64,000 nucleotides of DNA, from positions 1 to 64,000 of the forward strand of contig NZ_JAVIFU010000003.1 of assembly GCF_031157315.1 (NCBI RefSeq). Direction: 5' to 3'. This document shows positions 34,741 through 45,212 of this stretch, one piece after another; the first letter of the stretch is position 1, and every line of letters begins with the position of its first letter. The stretch is from Paenibacillus sp. LHD-38 (GTDB lineage: Bacteria > Bacillota > Bacilli > Paenibacillales > Paenibacillaceae). Both the position numbers and the translations under genes were made by a program. The notes beneath the pieces are model-generated. The model was not told the DNA's origin. It searched no databases and saw nothing but the letters and a program-made list of their open reading frames with translations.

Positions 34741-34769
34741 AAGCAGTCCCTTCGGCAGGGACTGCTTTA
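34741..34769 (-). terminator. intrinsic terminator of metE
   Basis: AAAGCAGTCCCT, loop GCCGA and AGGGACTGCTTT, followed by a broken T-tract (GTTTTGTTTTG) on the minus strand. Confidence 0.88.
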
Positions 34770-34780
34770 TTCGTTAAGGA

Positions 34781-37069
34781 TTAAACTGTCTGAATATGCT
34801 TCTCACGAGCGATCTGCGTTGCTTCGACCATGTTCCGCAATGATTCAACCGTTTCCTCGTAACCGCGAGTTTTGAGTCCGCAATCTGGGTTTATCCAGAA
34901 CAGCTTTGGATCGAGTACGCGTAAAGCGCGGTCAATCATACTCGTCATTTCCTCTACGCGGGGAATACGGGGACTATGGATATCATATACGCCCAAACCG
35001 ATGCCAAGCTTGTACGTGCTCAGCTCAAAGCTATGAATTAGCTCGCCGTGACTGCGTGAGGTTTCAATCGAGATAACATCCGCATCCATATCCTCGATGG
35101 AATCAATCATGTCATGGAACTCGCAATAACACATATGCGTATGGATTTGCGTCGTATCCTGAACCGTGCATGTCGTCATCCGGAAAGCTTTGACAGCCCA
35201 TGCGAGATAATTGGCTTGGTCTTCTTCCTTAAGCGGCAAGCCCTCGCGAACGGCAGGCTCATCGACTTGAATCATGCCGATTCCTGCCTGCTCAAGTGCC
35301 TCTACTTCTTGTCTAAGCGCATAAGCAAGCTGGTATGCAATTTGCTCACGGGAAATATCATCGCGGACGAACGACCAATTCATAATGGTAATCGGACCTG
35401 TCAGCATACCTTTAACGGGACGATCTGTTTTCGACTGCGCATATTTCGTTTCCTCAACAGTCATTGCTTCCTCAAAGGCCACATCTCCAAAAATAATTGG
35501 CGGTTTCACACAACGGGATCCATAAGACTGTACCCAGCCATATTGCGTAAACGCGAAGCCCGCAAGCTTCTCACCAAAGAATTCAACCATATCTGTGCGC
35601 TCAAATTCGCCATGCACAAGCACGTCAAGCCCGATTTCCTCTTGCAGTTTAATCCAAAGATCGATTTGATCTCGGATATATCCAGCATATTGCTCATTGT
35701 TCCATTCACCCTTGCGCCATTGCTGGCGGGCTTTACGAACCTCAGCAGATTGCGGGAAGCTTCCGATGGTTGTCGTTGGGAAAATTGGCAGCTGCCATTT
35801 CTGCTGCTGCGCTGCATGACGTTCAGAGAAAGGCAGGCTGCGCTCAGGATGCTTAGAGCTAATCGCGGCAACAGCCTGCTGGATGTCGCTTCGATTACGC
35901 TCGCCCGATTGCTTCAATGCTTGAACGGCACGTTCATTTTCGGCAAGCTCACCCTCAAACTCAGTCGCGCCTTGCGTTATGGCTTTCGTGAGAAGAACAA
36001 GTTCTTCCAGCTTCTCATCCGCAAATGCGAGAGCTTCTTGCAGTTCTTTTTCAAGCTTCTGCTCATTTTTCACGGTTACCGGAACATGCAGCAAGCTGCA
36101 TGAAGACTGCACGATCAGTTGGTTATCGGTTACAAGTTCTGAAAGCTCAGCGATAAGTGCGAGTTTTTCGCGAAGCGAAGCTTTCCAGATTCCGCGGCCA
36201 TCGATAACTCCTGCACCCAATACCTTGTCTTCAGGGAAGCCCAGCGTTTTAATGGAGGATAGATTGCTGGATAAGCCATGAACAAAATCCAGGCCTATAC
36301 CTTTGACTGGCAGCGAGACAATCTCATTATAGTTTTCTACCGATTCAAAGTAGGTTTGCAGCATAATATTCAATCCTGGTGCGGCTGCCGCAAACGCCTC
36401 ATAGATGGTTTTTAGTCTAGCCAAGTCTTCCGCGCTTACTTTCGTAACGAGTATCGGTTCGTCAATTTGTACCCATTGCACGCCTTCGGCAGCAAGCTCT
36501 TGAAGAATTTGTATATAAAGCGGAAGCAATCGTCCGAGCCATGCATCTGTTTCTGCTTTGTTATAGCCTTTGGACAGCTTCAAAAAGGTTAACGGTCCGA
36601 CAATTACAGGTTTGCCCTCGATACCGAGCTTTTCCTTCGCTTCACGATAAGCAAGCAATGGTTTATTTTCGGTAAGTACCGGGGCTGCACCATCCAGCTC
36701 AGGCACAATGTAGTGATAATTGGTGTTAAACCATTTGGTCATTTCACTTGCTGTAGCATCCTTCGTTCCACGGGCAATGCCGTAATAAAGTGACAAGGGA
36801 ACGGCACCGCCTGCATATGGAAAGCGTTTCGGAATAATCCCGAACATTGCTGCGGTATCGAGTATATGATCGTAATAGCTGAAATCATTGACCGCGATTA
36901 GGTCAATTCCTTTCTCTTTTTGCTTGCGCAAATGGTTTAGACGAATCTCTTGAAGCTGAAGGTGGAATTCCGACTCTTCCAGCTTTCCTGACCAAAACGC
37001 TTCGAGCGCCTTCTTCCATTCTCTATCTGCACCTATACGCGGATATCCCAACACACTGCTTTTTATCAT
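34781..37069 (-). CDS. metE: cobalamin-independent methionine synthase
   Basis: A 762-residue cytoplasmic enzyme that transfers a methyl group from methyltetrahydropteroyl-triglutamate to homocysteine, the last step of methionine synthesis. It has two homologous barrels. The N-terminal one begins SSVLGYPRIGADREWKKALE. The C-terminal one holds the zinc ligands in QIHTHMCYCEFHDMI and NPDCGLKTRG, and the substrate motif MLTGPITIMNWSF. Length is normal. The gene directly follows a LysR-type regulator with operator-like symmetry in the 109-base gap, suggesting MetR-like activation. No S-box or T-box leader is visible. Confidence 0.97.
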   Translation of the reverse strand: MIKSSVLGYPRIGADREWKKALEAFWSGKLEESEFHLQLQEIRLNHLRKQKEKGIDLIAVNDFSYYDHILDTAAMFGIIPKRFPYAGGAVPLSLYYGIARGTKDATASEMTKWFNTNYHYIVPELDGAAPVLTENKPLLAYREAKEKLGIEGKPVIVGPLTFLKLSKGYNKAETDAWLGRLLPLYIQILQELAAEGVQWVQIDEPILVTKVSAEDLARLKTIYEAFAAAAPGLNIMLQTYFESVENYNEIVSLPVKGIGLDFVHGLSSNLSSIKTLGFPEDKVLGAGVIDGRGIWKASLREKLALIAELSELVTDNQLIVQSSCSLLHVPVTVKNEQKLEKELQEALAFADEKLEELVLLTKAITQGATEFEGELAENERAVQALKQSGERNRSDIQQAVAAISSKHPERSLPFSERHAAQQQKWQLPIFPTTTIGSFPQSAEVRKARQQWRKGEWNNEQYAGYIRDQIDLWIKLQEEIGLDVLVHGEFERTDMVEFFGEKLAGFAFTQYGWVQSYGSRCVKPPIIFGDVAFEEAMTVEETKYAQSKTDRPVKGMLTGPITIMNWSFVRDDISREQIAYQLAYALRQEVEALEQAGIGMIQVDEPAVREGLPLKEEDQANYLAWAVKAFRMTTCTVQDTTQIHTHMCYCEFHDMIDSIEDMDADVISIETSRSHGELIHSFELSTYKLGIGLGVYDIHSPRIPRVEEMTSMIDRALRVLDPKLFWINPDCGLKTRGYEETVESLRNMVEATQIAREKHIQTV

Positions 37070-37121
37070 CTTGTAAGCTCCTCTGCAACTTGTTACAAGA
37101 AAGATATCACGGATTCGCAGG

Positions 37122-37168
37122 TATAGTGTAACTGGATTAAACTATATCCAGTCATAGCCTTTGGCTAT
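37122..37168 (-). promoter_or_regulatory. operator-like symmetry between the LysR gene and metE
   Basis: Two dyads lie in the short gap. ATAGCC-TTT-GGCTAT (37154-37168) is a perfect 15-base palindrome of the T-N11-A type. TATAGT...ACTATA (37122-37127, 37141-37146) is a second, wider one. They fit recall and activation sites for a LysR protein at the metE promoter. Confidence 0.5.
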
Positions 37169-37178
37169 ATCCAAGCTT

Positions 37179-38081
37179 TTATAGGGGAATTGTTTCTTTG
37201 AGCGCTTCGATATATGCCGTCCCGAGCTTCGAAAGTGAAGCGTTTTTATGGGAAATCCATCCGACATTTATCGTTTCCTCGCAATCCAAAGGCACTGGTA
37301 TGATTTCATTTCCATTCAAATCAGCGCTTAATACACCTGTCGATATGGTATATCCGTTTAATCCAATTAACAGATTGAATAGCGTTGCGCGGTCATTTAC
37401 CCGAATGCTTTTCTTATGTGACATCGTGCTGAGAATTTCCTCCGAAAAGTGAAACGAGTTATACTCCCCTTGGTCAAAGGAGAGGTATGGATAATTTTGC
37501 AGCTGGTCAATGGTCACGATGGATTGTATGGCGAGCGGATTCTTAATACTGATAAAAATATGCGGCTTTGCCGTCAACAAGCTGTTAAACTGTAAATTTG
37601 CGGTTTTGAGCAGCTTATTGATAACTTTCCCATTAAACTCATTCAGATATAAGATTCCGATCTCGCTGCGCATGTTTTTGACGTCTTCAATGATTTCATA
37701 GGTTTTGGTCTCGCGCAATGAAAGCTCATATTCATCCTGACCGAATTCCTGGATCAAACTTACAAAAGCATTCACCGCAAAGGCATAATGCTGAGTCGAA
37801 ACCGAAAAATGCTGCGGGGACGGCTTGGCATTGAGGTACCTGCTCTCCAGTAATTCCGCCTGCTCGACAACCTGCCTAGCATAGCTTAAGAATTCAACGC
37901 CTTCCTTTGAAAGTGAGATTCCTTTATTGGATCTCTCGAATATGGCAAGCTGCATCTCATCTTCTAAATCCTTGATTGCATTGGATAGGCTTGGCTGTGA
38001 AATAAACAACCGCTTAGCCGCTTCGTTAATGGAGCCTCTGTTGGCAACTTCTATCACATATTTTAATTGCTGAAGAGTCAT
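37179..38081 (-). CDS. LysR-family transcriptional regulator, probable regulator of metE
   Basis: A 300-residue regulator with an N-terminal winged HTH (LQQLKYVIEVANRGSINEAAKRLFISQPSLSNAIKDLE, here shown in two parts: recognition helix RLFISQPSLSNAIKDL at about 24-39) and a periplasmic-binding-type effector domain (about 90-295). LysR proteins bind T-N11-A sites and respond to a small metabolite. The neighbouring metE and the dyads in the gap suggest control of methionine synthesis, with homocysteine as the guessed effector by analogy to MetR. A weak hairpin (38113-38136) precedes it. The ligand is inference only. Confidence 0.88.
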   Translation of the reverse strand: MTLQQLKYVIEVANRGSINEAAKRLFISQPSLSNAIKDLEDEMQLAIFERSNKGISLSKEGVEFLSYARQVVEQAELLESRYLNAKPSPQHFSVSTQHYAFAVNAFVSLIQEFGQDEYELSLRETKTYEIIEDVKNMRSEIGILYLNEFNGKVINKLLKTANLQFNSLLTAKPHIFISIKNPLAIQSIVTIDQLQNYPYLSFDQGEYNSFHFSEEILSTMSHKKSIRVNDRATLFNLLIGLNGYTISTGVLSADLNGNEIIPVPLDCEETINVGWISHKNASLSKLGTAYIEALKETIPL

Positions 38082-38151
38082 TAATATACGCCCTCTCTAA
38101 ACTTGAATATAGAAAATGGACGCGGCAGCATCCATTCTTCTTGTTACAGAT

Positions 38152-40536
38152 TTACTTTCTAATCGTTTGAAACTTCTCCAGCACGCCGGAAATGGCGCCG
38201 AGAGTGAGCGGTTTACTGAGGTAGTCGTCCATTCCCGCGGTTAGGTATTTTTCGCGATCGCCAATTAAGGCATTCGATGTTACTGCGATAATGTACGGAC
38301 AAACATTGGGAGCCAAGGTCTCTTTCAGCACCTTCGTTGCTTCCAATCCATTCATTTCAGGCATTTCTATGTCCATAAAAATAATATCATAGGACGCATA
38401 GGCCAAAGCTTGAATCACTTCATTTCCGTTTCCGGCGGTACTGGCTGAATAACCGAGCTTGTCCAGCATTTTTATTAATACCAGTTGATTGATTTCATTA
38501 TCTTCCGCAATCAATACTTTTAATGCCTCTGTATCCATTTGATCGTCCAAGTTCGTCATTTCCTGCCGCACGGAATCTTTTCGGGTTTCAAATGCTCATG
38601 TTTTTCTGCAGGAATCCCAATGCCGCTATCAATTATTGTGAACTGGCACCGTACCCGGTCTTTGTCAGCGGATATATTTTGCACGGATACGGTAACGCTT
38701 CCGTGAAAAGTGAATTTAACCGCGTTGCCAACTAAGTTGATAAGCACCTGTCTAAGACGGTTGGAATCACCATTTACAATTTTTGGAACATCCGCGTCAA
38801 CGGTTACGTTCAGTTTCAAGTTCTTCTTAAGCGCTTTGTGATAAAAGATATCAAGCGTCTCTGCGATAATTTCTCTAATTTGAAACGGTTCATTCATCAA
38901 AACTGTCTTGCCGGATTCAATTTTCGATAAGTCTAAAATATCGTTGATGAGGGCAAGCAGGGTTTCTCCGCTCTTGTTAATAATCGTCACATATTCTGTT
39001 TGCTATTCGTCTAGTTGAGTCGTCTGGAGCAGCAAATCGGTCATGCCGATAACGCCGTTCATCGGTGTTCGGATTTCATGACTCATCATGGCCAAAAACT
39101 CGCTTTTTGCTTTGTTCATTTTCTCTGCTGCTTCTTTCGCAATTAACAGCTTTTTTTGTTCGGTAATATCTTTGGCAATAATGTAATAACCGACCGTTTC
39201 CTTATTGACTATAATAGGCGCAATCGTAGTTAAGACCTCGACGAAATGACCGAATTTATGTTTAATCTTATTAATATTTCTTTCAACCAAGACATGATCC
39301 TTGGAATCCGATAATATTTTAATAAGATTATCCTCACCAATAAATGTTGAAATACTCATCCCAACCATATGTTTAATAGGGAATCCTGTGAGGTGTTCCG
39401 CGACTGCGTCGCTATTAATGATACAGCCTTTCAAATCAAGGGATATGATGGCATCATGGTTGTATTTTTTTAAGGAGGTATAACGTTGAACGCTTTCTTC
39501 CAACGATAACTCCACTTTTTTGCGTTCCGTGATATCCTGTGTGGTTCCTAATACTTTTACCGGAGAGCCGTTTTCGTCAAACTTAACCGAGATGCGAATA
39601 TTTAAATACTTAATAGATTGATCGGGCTGTAAATTTCGGAATTCGTAATTAAATTCCTCCCCTTTCATTGCATCCCTAAAGCAATCCTGATAACGCTGTT
39701 GATCATCGGGGTGAATGAGATGGATGAGGTCATCGTTCGAGATTAAGTGATTACTGCTTCTATTGAAGATTTTATAACAATACTCGGACATGGTAACCTT
39801 ATCATTAGGTATATCCCACTCCCAACTCCCAAGAGACGCAATATCTTGTGCTTCATTCAAGTTGTCCTCATAATTTTTCCGTTCGGTAATATCACGTCCG
39901 ATACCTATTACTTTCTGGACGCTTCCCTGTTCATCTCTAATGGTAGTGAATGTAGTTTCAAACCATATATATCGACCGTCTTGATGGCGTACGCGATAAG
40001 TTATAACATCGTTATCCATATAGGTTGATGTTAACATTTCTTTCAAATCATCTGGATGGTAGTACTTGAAATTATTTTTCCCAATGAGATCTCCTGGCTC
40101 ATACCCTAGCAAATCACGGACCGAAGGCGAAATATATTGGGTAGTCAAGCTCGATCGCCTTTTTCTCTGAGATATCAATAATATGAGTAATAAAATATAA
40201 AGGGTTTTGATTTGTTTCATCATGAACAAAGGAAACATGAATGGAAGCCCATACGGTATCTCCGCTTTTTTGTATGTATCTTTTTTCTGTTTTGTAAAAA
40301 GTGGATCCGCCGTTTAAAGCTTCTCTTTTAAAATCCAGATTTGTTTCAATATCATCGGGATGCGTGATGTCCATGAAGCTTTTGTCCCTTAATTCCTCTT
40401 CCTAATAACCTAGGATTTCACAAGCAAGGGGATTGGCATTTAGTAATCTTCCCTCTGGCGACACCAAGGCAATGCCAATTGGAGCATGCGTATAGAGCTG
40501 TACAAAGACATCATGCCGTTCGTTCATATTTAGCAA
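38152..40536 (-). pseudogene. multi-PAS hybrid histidine kinase, decayed
   Basis: The gene opened at a TTG near 40536 or ATG 40527. A PAS domain (HAPIGIALVSPEGRLLNAN) has a TAG at 40402-40404. A deletion with frameshift near 40150 joins the next PAS ([17 protein letters not shown]), followed by two more PAS repeats and the HisKA motif [15 protein letters not shown] second TAG at 39003-39005 cuts in just after this. The ATPase domain continues to DSGIGIPAEK and then loses its F and G2 boxes by a deletion near 38575. The receiver domain (DIIFMDIEMPEMNG) is left in another frame. Two TAGs and two deletions make it non-functional. It is divergent from an intact relative. Confidence 0.88.
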
Positions 40537-40736
40537 ACAAAGCCCCTCCAATCGGGAATATCCCTTTATATGAATACCAATTGATTTAATACTTTCTAAT
40601 TATACTTACTTTAAATGAATGTAAAAGAAATTTAAAGCCATTAATCATTTAATCATTTTGATTAATAAGTCACATGTTATTCGAGGAACAAAAGAGTGTA
40701 TAATTTTAAGGGTGACAGCTGGAAGGAGTGGAATAA

Positions 40737-42617
40737 ATGAGCCAAAAGCATTTTGATATTTGGGGAGATATTACAATCGTCATTTCACCCTCTTTGAAAA
40801 TTAGAAATATCAACAAATCTATTTTCAATTTCCTCCTATTCACTGAAGAAGAGTTAATCGGAAACCAGATCCAAAACATTCTTCCGGAATACCCGTTGGA
40901 GCAGCTGATATCGGGGGATTCTGAATATATACCCTATCGTGATACTTTCCTCATTAATAAAAACGGAGACCGTTCTCCTATCTCTGTCTCAGCTTCTTCC
41001 ATCAAGGATGAGGATGGCAGTCTGCTCGCGCTAGTGCTCCTTTTACACGAAGTTAGCGGCAGAAACCAGAAGAAAACAACACTTGCCGATATGGAAAGCA
41101 GATATCGTTCCTTAACCGATAACGCCTTGGACGCGGTCATTGTTATGAATCACGACGGTATGGTTATCGAATGGAACCTTCAAGCAGAAGCCCAGTTCGG
41201 TTGGTTATCAGAGGAAGCTATCGGGAGTAATCTTGCAGATCTGATAATCCCCCCAGCTATGCGTGAAAGACATCAGCAAGGACTAAACCGATTTATACAG
41301 ACTGGAGAACGACGTATCCTTAACAAAAGGATTGAACTGTCAGCTCTTCATCGCGAGGGTTATCTTATTCCTGTTGAATTGACGGTCTCTCCCATACCAT
41401 GGGGAGATACCTATATCTTCAGCGCTTTCGTAAGGGATATTACATCACGAAAGCTCTCTGAGAGGGAACTTGTACAGGCGAAAGAAGCGGCTGAAGCGGC
41501 CGCTCGTTCCAAGAGTCTCTTCCTAGCAACGATGAGCCATGAAATAAGGACTCCTTTGAATGGGATTGTGGGTATGACGCAGCTGTTAAAGGATACGGAG
41601 CTATCTCTTGAACAGGAAATGTATATGGAGCATATTTCAAAAAGCGAAAACGCTTTACTCGCGATCATCAACGACATTCTGGATTTCACCAAAATCGATT
41701 CAGGAAATGTTGAATTGGAATGGCTGCCTTTTAATTTAGCCATTTGCATTGAAGAAACCTTTGATCTGCTATCCGGTTTGGCTGCAGATAAACGCTTAGA
41801 TTTGAACTATGTTTTGGATCCGGATTTGCCGCAAAAAGTCGTGGGCGATATGACTAGATTAAGACAAGTTCTCATCAATTTGATAGGGAATGCAATCAAA
41901 TTCACAAATTCCGGCGGCGTTTCTTTACGTGTTGATTTAATGGAACGAATCGATCCGAAACAATATCAGCTGCTTTTTACAGTGAAAGATACAGGGATCG
42001 GTATTCCAAGCGATCAAATGGGGTTGTTATTCAAGCCCTTTTCGCAAGTAGATTCCTCTACTACCCGGAAATTTGGAGGAACAGGCTTAGGTCTTGCTAT
42101 ATGCAAGAACCTTGTTGAGCTTATGGGCGGAGAAATTTGGGCTGAGCCTGTTCAAGAAGGAGCAACCTTCGTTTTCACCATTACAACACATTCAGCAGAC
42201 AGCTGGACCAGCCATCAAGAAATGGCAGCGTTTGATTCAGCTAGCGATCGGAGCTCTATTCGAGTCCTGATTGCGGAGGATAATGAGATTAATCAGAAGG
42301 TGCTTATTCATTTATTGCAGAAAGAAGGAATAAACGCGGATGTCGTAACGAATGGCATAGAAGTATTGGAAGCATTCGAATTGAAAGCATACGAGCTTGT
42401 GTTGATGGATATCCAAATGCCGATTATGGATGGCATTGAAGCAACCCAAACCATCAGACAAACCTTTTCAATAGAAAAACAGCCTAAAATCATTGCCGTT
42501 ACCTCAAATGCTTTCACGGAAGACAAAGAAAAATGTATGGCGGCAGGAATGGACGGTTATATAAGTAAGCCCATTCGACGGACTGAATTGCTAAGCGCAT
42601 TAAATAATATTTTGTAA
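40737..42617 (+). CDS. hybrid sensor histidine kinase with two PAS domains and a receiver
   Basis: A 626-residue soluble kinase with no membrane segments. Order: PAS (about 5-120), PAS (about 122-245, [18 protein letters not shown]), HisKA with the phospho-His in [14 protein letters not shown] (about 265), HATPase with N box (NLIGNAIKF), G1 (VKDTGIGIP), F and G2 ([18 protein letters not shown]), and a C-terminal receiver with the acceptor Asp in [13 protein letters not shown]. All catalytic motifs are intact. It probably senses a cytoplasmic signal through PAS and passes phosphate to its own receiver; no partner regulator is adjacent. GGAAGGAGTGGAATAA precedes the ATG. It is the living paralogue of the decayed kinase next door. 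Confidence 0.92.
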   Translation: MSQKHFDIWGDITIVISPSLKIRNINKSIFNFLLFTEEELIGNQIQNILPEYPLEQLISGDSEYIPYRDTFLINKNGDRSPISVSASSIKDEDGSLLALVLLLHEVSGRNQKKTTLADMESRYRSLTDNALDAVIVMNHDGMVIEWNLQAEAQFGWLSEEAIGSNLADLIIPPAMRERHQQGLNRFIQTGERRILNKRIELSALHREGYLIPVELTVSPIPWGDTYIFSAFVRDITSRKLSERELVQAKEAAEAAARSKSLFLATMSHEIRTPLNGIVGMTQLLKDTELSLEQEMYMEHISKSENALLAIINDILDFTKIDSGNVELEWLPFNLAICIEETFDLLSGLAADKRLDLNYVLDPDLPQKVVGDMTRLRQVLINLIGNAIKFTNSGGVSLRVDLMERIDPKQYQLLFTVKDTGIGIPSDQMGLLFKPFSQVDSSTTRKFGGTGLGLAICKNLVELMGGEIWAEPVQEGATFVFTITTHSADSWTSHQEMAAFDSASDRSSIRVLIAEDNEINQKVLIHLLQKEGINADVVTNGIEVLEAFELKAYELVLMDIQMPIMDGIEATQTIRQTFSIEKQPKIIAVTSNAFTEDKEKCMAAGMDGYISKPIRRTELLSALNNIL

Positions 42618-42685
42618 TAATTTTGCTGCCATAGCCTGGTCGCTACCCCGCCATAGCCGAAGCAGTGAACGGAGCCATCGATGCT

Positions 42686-42919
42686 TTATCCATCCATTGA
42701 GGTCATATCATGCTCGTTCACCCGTTTCGGTTGCATATGCATTAATTCATCTTTAAATGCCTCCTCTATTTCTTGCTTATTCCCATATACGCACAACTTG
42801 TCACCTTCAATAATTTGCAAATCAAATTGGCGCAGCTTCTTCCTGTCTCTTTGTAAAAATAAACTCATCACTATTATTACCAACGCTGCCGTAATCTGAA
42901 TCTTTATTAACCTATACAT
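42686..42919 (-). CDS. possible small membrane-anchored protein, doubtful
   Basis: The frame codes 77 residues: one hydrophobic helix (ITAALVIIVMSLFL) then a charged tail (KLRQFDLQIIEGDKL). The amino-acid pattern is protein-like. However, its ATG lies directly after the T-tract of the terminator at 42923-42967 and there is no ribosome-binding site. It may be the end of a gene that has lost its front, or a shadow. Function is unknown. Confidence 0.3.
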   Translation of the reverse strand: MYRLIKIQITAALVIIVMSLFLQRDRKKLRQFDLQIIEGDKLCVYGNKQEIEEAFKDELMHMQPKRVNEHDMTSMDG

Positions 42920-42922
42920 GAA

Positions 42923-42967
42923 AAAAGAAGCAGCCTCGTTCGAGAGCCGAACGAGGCTGCTTCTTTT
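42923..42967 (-). terminator. very strong terminator of the SgrR-like gene
   Basis: A 20-bp perfect stem, AAAAGAAGCAGCCTCGTTCG and its complement, with a five-base loop and flanking T-runs. Confidence 0.93.
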
Positions 42968-43032
42968 GTAGTTAAATGAGGAAGAGCATTGATGCGCTCT
43001 CTTCCTCTGCCTAGCTTTATATAAAAAGTGGA

Positions 43033-44838
43033 TTACACCTTAATTTGGGCTTCAACAGCATGTTCAAGCCATATATCCTTAAAATCGATCCAGCCGAGCG
43101 AATTTACGCCTACCCCTTTTATGTTTGGATTATAAAAGGTGTTCAGTTTCTTATGGAGCAGAAAGAGGACAAGTGTGTCCTCCCTTAGCTTATTTTCAAT
43201 TTCAAGCAGATGACTCCAGCGTTCCTCCGCCGTTTGGCAGGCCAATGCTTCATCGATTTTATCCTTTACCCAGCCGCGGAGACACGGATCCAAATGTTCT
43301 CTAAGAAAGTTTCCGGTCTGCTCATAAAGCTCGATTAAACAAACCTCATCCTCCGCAAATACGACGCAATATAAGAGGCAATCCGCGCTTTGGAGTACGT
43401 CCGGCTCCCTAATCGATTCCCAGGTCTCGACTTGCACGGCAATGTTGATTCCAAAGTCAGCCAGATGACACTTCAGCCACAAAGCATCCTGCTCATGAAT
43501 ACCATAAGTGCAAATCTGTATCGTTGAGCCGTCATAACCGGATTCCACAATCAGCTGGGCGGCAAGCTCGAATTCGCATTGATCCTGCCAATTCGCCGAT
43601 AAATCGTTCGGATGAAATCCTCTTGCGGGATACATGCGATCCTCACCCAGCTCTTGGATCATCCTGGTACGGTCAACAAGAAGATCAACTGCTCTCCGAA
43701 AGGCAGGAGACTGCTGCGGTCCTTCTTTCCCCATATTCCAAGTCAGCAGGCTGCAGCCATTGCATACCGATTCGATTTTCTGCCACCCTTGCTCGGGCCT
43801 AATATCTCTTAAGTCATGATCAACCAACAGCTGCTCCCAGCTTTTTGAATATTCAATCGTATCCTCCGGCATCATGACAATGACAACACCGTCAAGATGG
43901 GCCCGCTCTCCATAATAATTCGGATTAACCTGCATCGTAAATCGGTCCGCCGTCCATTCTGCGAACTTGAACGGTCCCGTACCGATAGGATGCTTCCAGA
44001 ATTGTTTATCTTGATCAGCCAGGTCATGAGGTACGATCGATAGACCGGGTGCACATAGGAATCTCGGGAACAACCAATTAGGCTTCTCCAATATTATTTT
44101 CACGGTCCGCTGGTTCTTTGCTTCAATCGCTGTGATCGTGCGGACAAACCAACCTGAAGCGCTGCTGCCGCGCAGTCGATTAAGCGTATAAACGACATCC
44201 TCAGCGACGAGTTCCCTGCCGTGATGAAACTGAGCTCCTTTTCGAAGATGGAAGGTCCATTCCCTTCCGCTTGCATCATGCTCCCATGCGTGAGCCAGTG
44301 CAGGCACGATCTTCGCTTTTTCACGGTCATATTGAACCAAACAATCAAACAGCTGCTTGATCATATGCGCGCTGAAAGAATAATACAGCTCCTTTGGATC
44401 AAGCGTCAAAATCGGTCTGTACACCGGAAGGCGAAGGATATCTGATTCCACTTCGTTTATTTGCTCGGTACGATATCCAAAATGTCCGTTCAGCCATTCG
44501 ACAAATCCGCTTCTAACATTTGTGCCCTTGCTAAATCTTTCAATCATTTCGAAAGCATGCTTGTATTCGCCTTTCAACGCCATCTGCTGAGCGAGTGCAA
44601 GCAGCTCCTTTTCCTTTGCGACGAGGAAGGTAATTTGAGATCGATTTCCGCGTCCTCTCCCTGCGATCCATTCGATTAAGCCTTCCTCTTCCAGCTTTCT
44701 TAGGATGAGCTTCACATTTCGCGGTGTGCAATATAAGGTTTCGGCCAGCTGATCCAGCGAGACTTCAATCGCATTACCTGTACCTTCTGCTCCGGCAAAC
44801 TTTGTATATAACAATAAATAACGTTCATTCGTAAGCAA
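43033..44838 (-). CDS. SgrR-like regulator: HTH fused to an ABC-type solute-binding domain
   Basis: A 601-residue cytoplasmic protein. The N-terminal SgrR-type winged HTH has CTPRNVKLILRKLEEEGLI at about 35-53. A linker follows, then a family-5 solute-binding domain (about 120-590) with the signature HLRKGAQFHHGRELVAEDVVYTLNR in two overlapping parts and KHPIGTGPFKFAEW. There is no signal peptide, so it is a ligand-sensing regulator rather than a transport protein. E. coli SgrR responds to sugar-phosphate stress; here the ligand is unknown. TTG at 44838 follows AAGGAGG by eight bases. It is divergent from a tiny basic gene that it may control, and a strong terminator follows. Confidence 0.9.
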   Translation of the reverse strand: MLTNERYLLLYTKFAGAEGTGNAIEVSLDQLAETLYCTPRNVKLILRKLEEEGLIEWIAGRGRGNRSQITFLVAKEKELLALAQQMALKGEYKHAFEMIERFSKGTNVRSGFVEWLNGHFGYRTEQINEVESDILRLPVYRPILTLDPKELYYSFSAHMIKQLFDCLVQYDREKAKIVPALAHAWEHDASGREWTFHLRKGAQFHHGRELVAEDVVYTLNRLRGSSASGWFVRTITAIEAKNQRTVKIILEKPNWLFPRFLCAPGLSIVPHDLADQDKQFWKHPIGTGPFKFAEWTADRFTMQVNPNYYGERAHLDGVVIVMMPEDTIEYSKSWEQLLVDHDLRDIRPEQGWQKIESVCNGCSLLTWNMGKEGPQQSPAFRRAVDLLVDRTRMIQELGEDRMYPARGFHPNDLSANWQDQCEFELAAQLIVESGYDGSTIQICTYGIHEQDALWLKCHLADFGINIAVQVETWESIREPDVLQSADCLLYCVVFAEDEVCLIELYEQTGNFLREHLDPCLRGWVKDKIDEALACQTAEERWSHLLEIENKLREDTLVLFLLHKKLNTFYNPNIKGVGVNSLGWIDFKDIWLEHAVEAQIKV

Positions 44839-44968
44839 TAGGCGGCCTCCTTGCCTTCAAACTAAAATAAAAGGGGAAATTTATGAGTTAGATTATACTC
44901 TTTTTATCCCCTTTTCGCGACCGCATAATAAAGACATAAGAAACACATTGTCGAAGGAGGAAACGAAC

Positions 44969-45160
44969 ATGCTGGTAAATCATTATATTGCCGAAAAATT
45001 GTGGGAAGACCATGAACGAGAATGGGAAGTTAGGGTGCGAAGAGGAGAATTTGTTGAAGGGGATCAGCCTAAAGCATCTTTTTTCAGAAGATTATTCTCC
45101 CGCCGAAGGAATGCGGATACAGCGAAGGAGGATTCGCATGATGCTTTCGCATCTCGCTGA
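44969..45160 (+). CDS. small charged protein, unknown function
   Basis: A 63-residue protein rich in Arg, Glu and Asp (KLWEDHEREWEVRVRRGEF, then FFRRLFSRRRN), likely an amphipathic helix with a basic patch. ATG at 44969 has GAAGGAGG eight bases before it, and a terminator follows at once, so it is a genuine monocistronic gene. It is divergent from the SgrR-like regulator with a 130-base shared promoter region. No family is recognised. Confidence 0.65.
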   Translation: MLVNHYIAEKLWEDHEREWEVRVRRGEFVEGDQPKASFFRRLFSRRRNADTAKEDSHDAFASR

Positions 45161-45165
45161 AAAAT

Positions 45166-45202
45166 AAAAAGGCTAGTCTCTTTATAGGAGATTAGCCTTT
45201 TT
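45166..45202. terminator. bidirectional terminator
   Basis: AAAAAGGCTAGTCTC, a seven-base loop and GAGATTAGCCTTTTT, with one G-U pair. It separates the small gene from the convergent BI-1 gene. Confidence 0.9.
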
Positions 45203-45212
45203 GATTATTATA

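Noticed and set aside
35114..36103. Open frame of 329 codons opposite metE
   Set aside because: Long antisense frames are common opposite GC-biased genes; the residues are low in protein-like pattern and the metE frame is beyond doubt.
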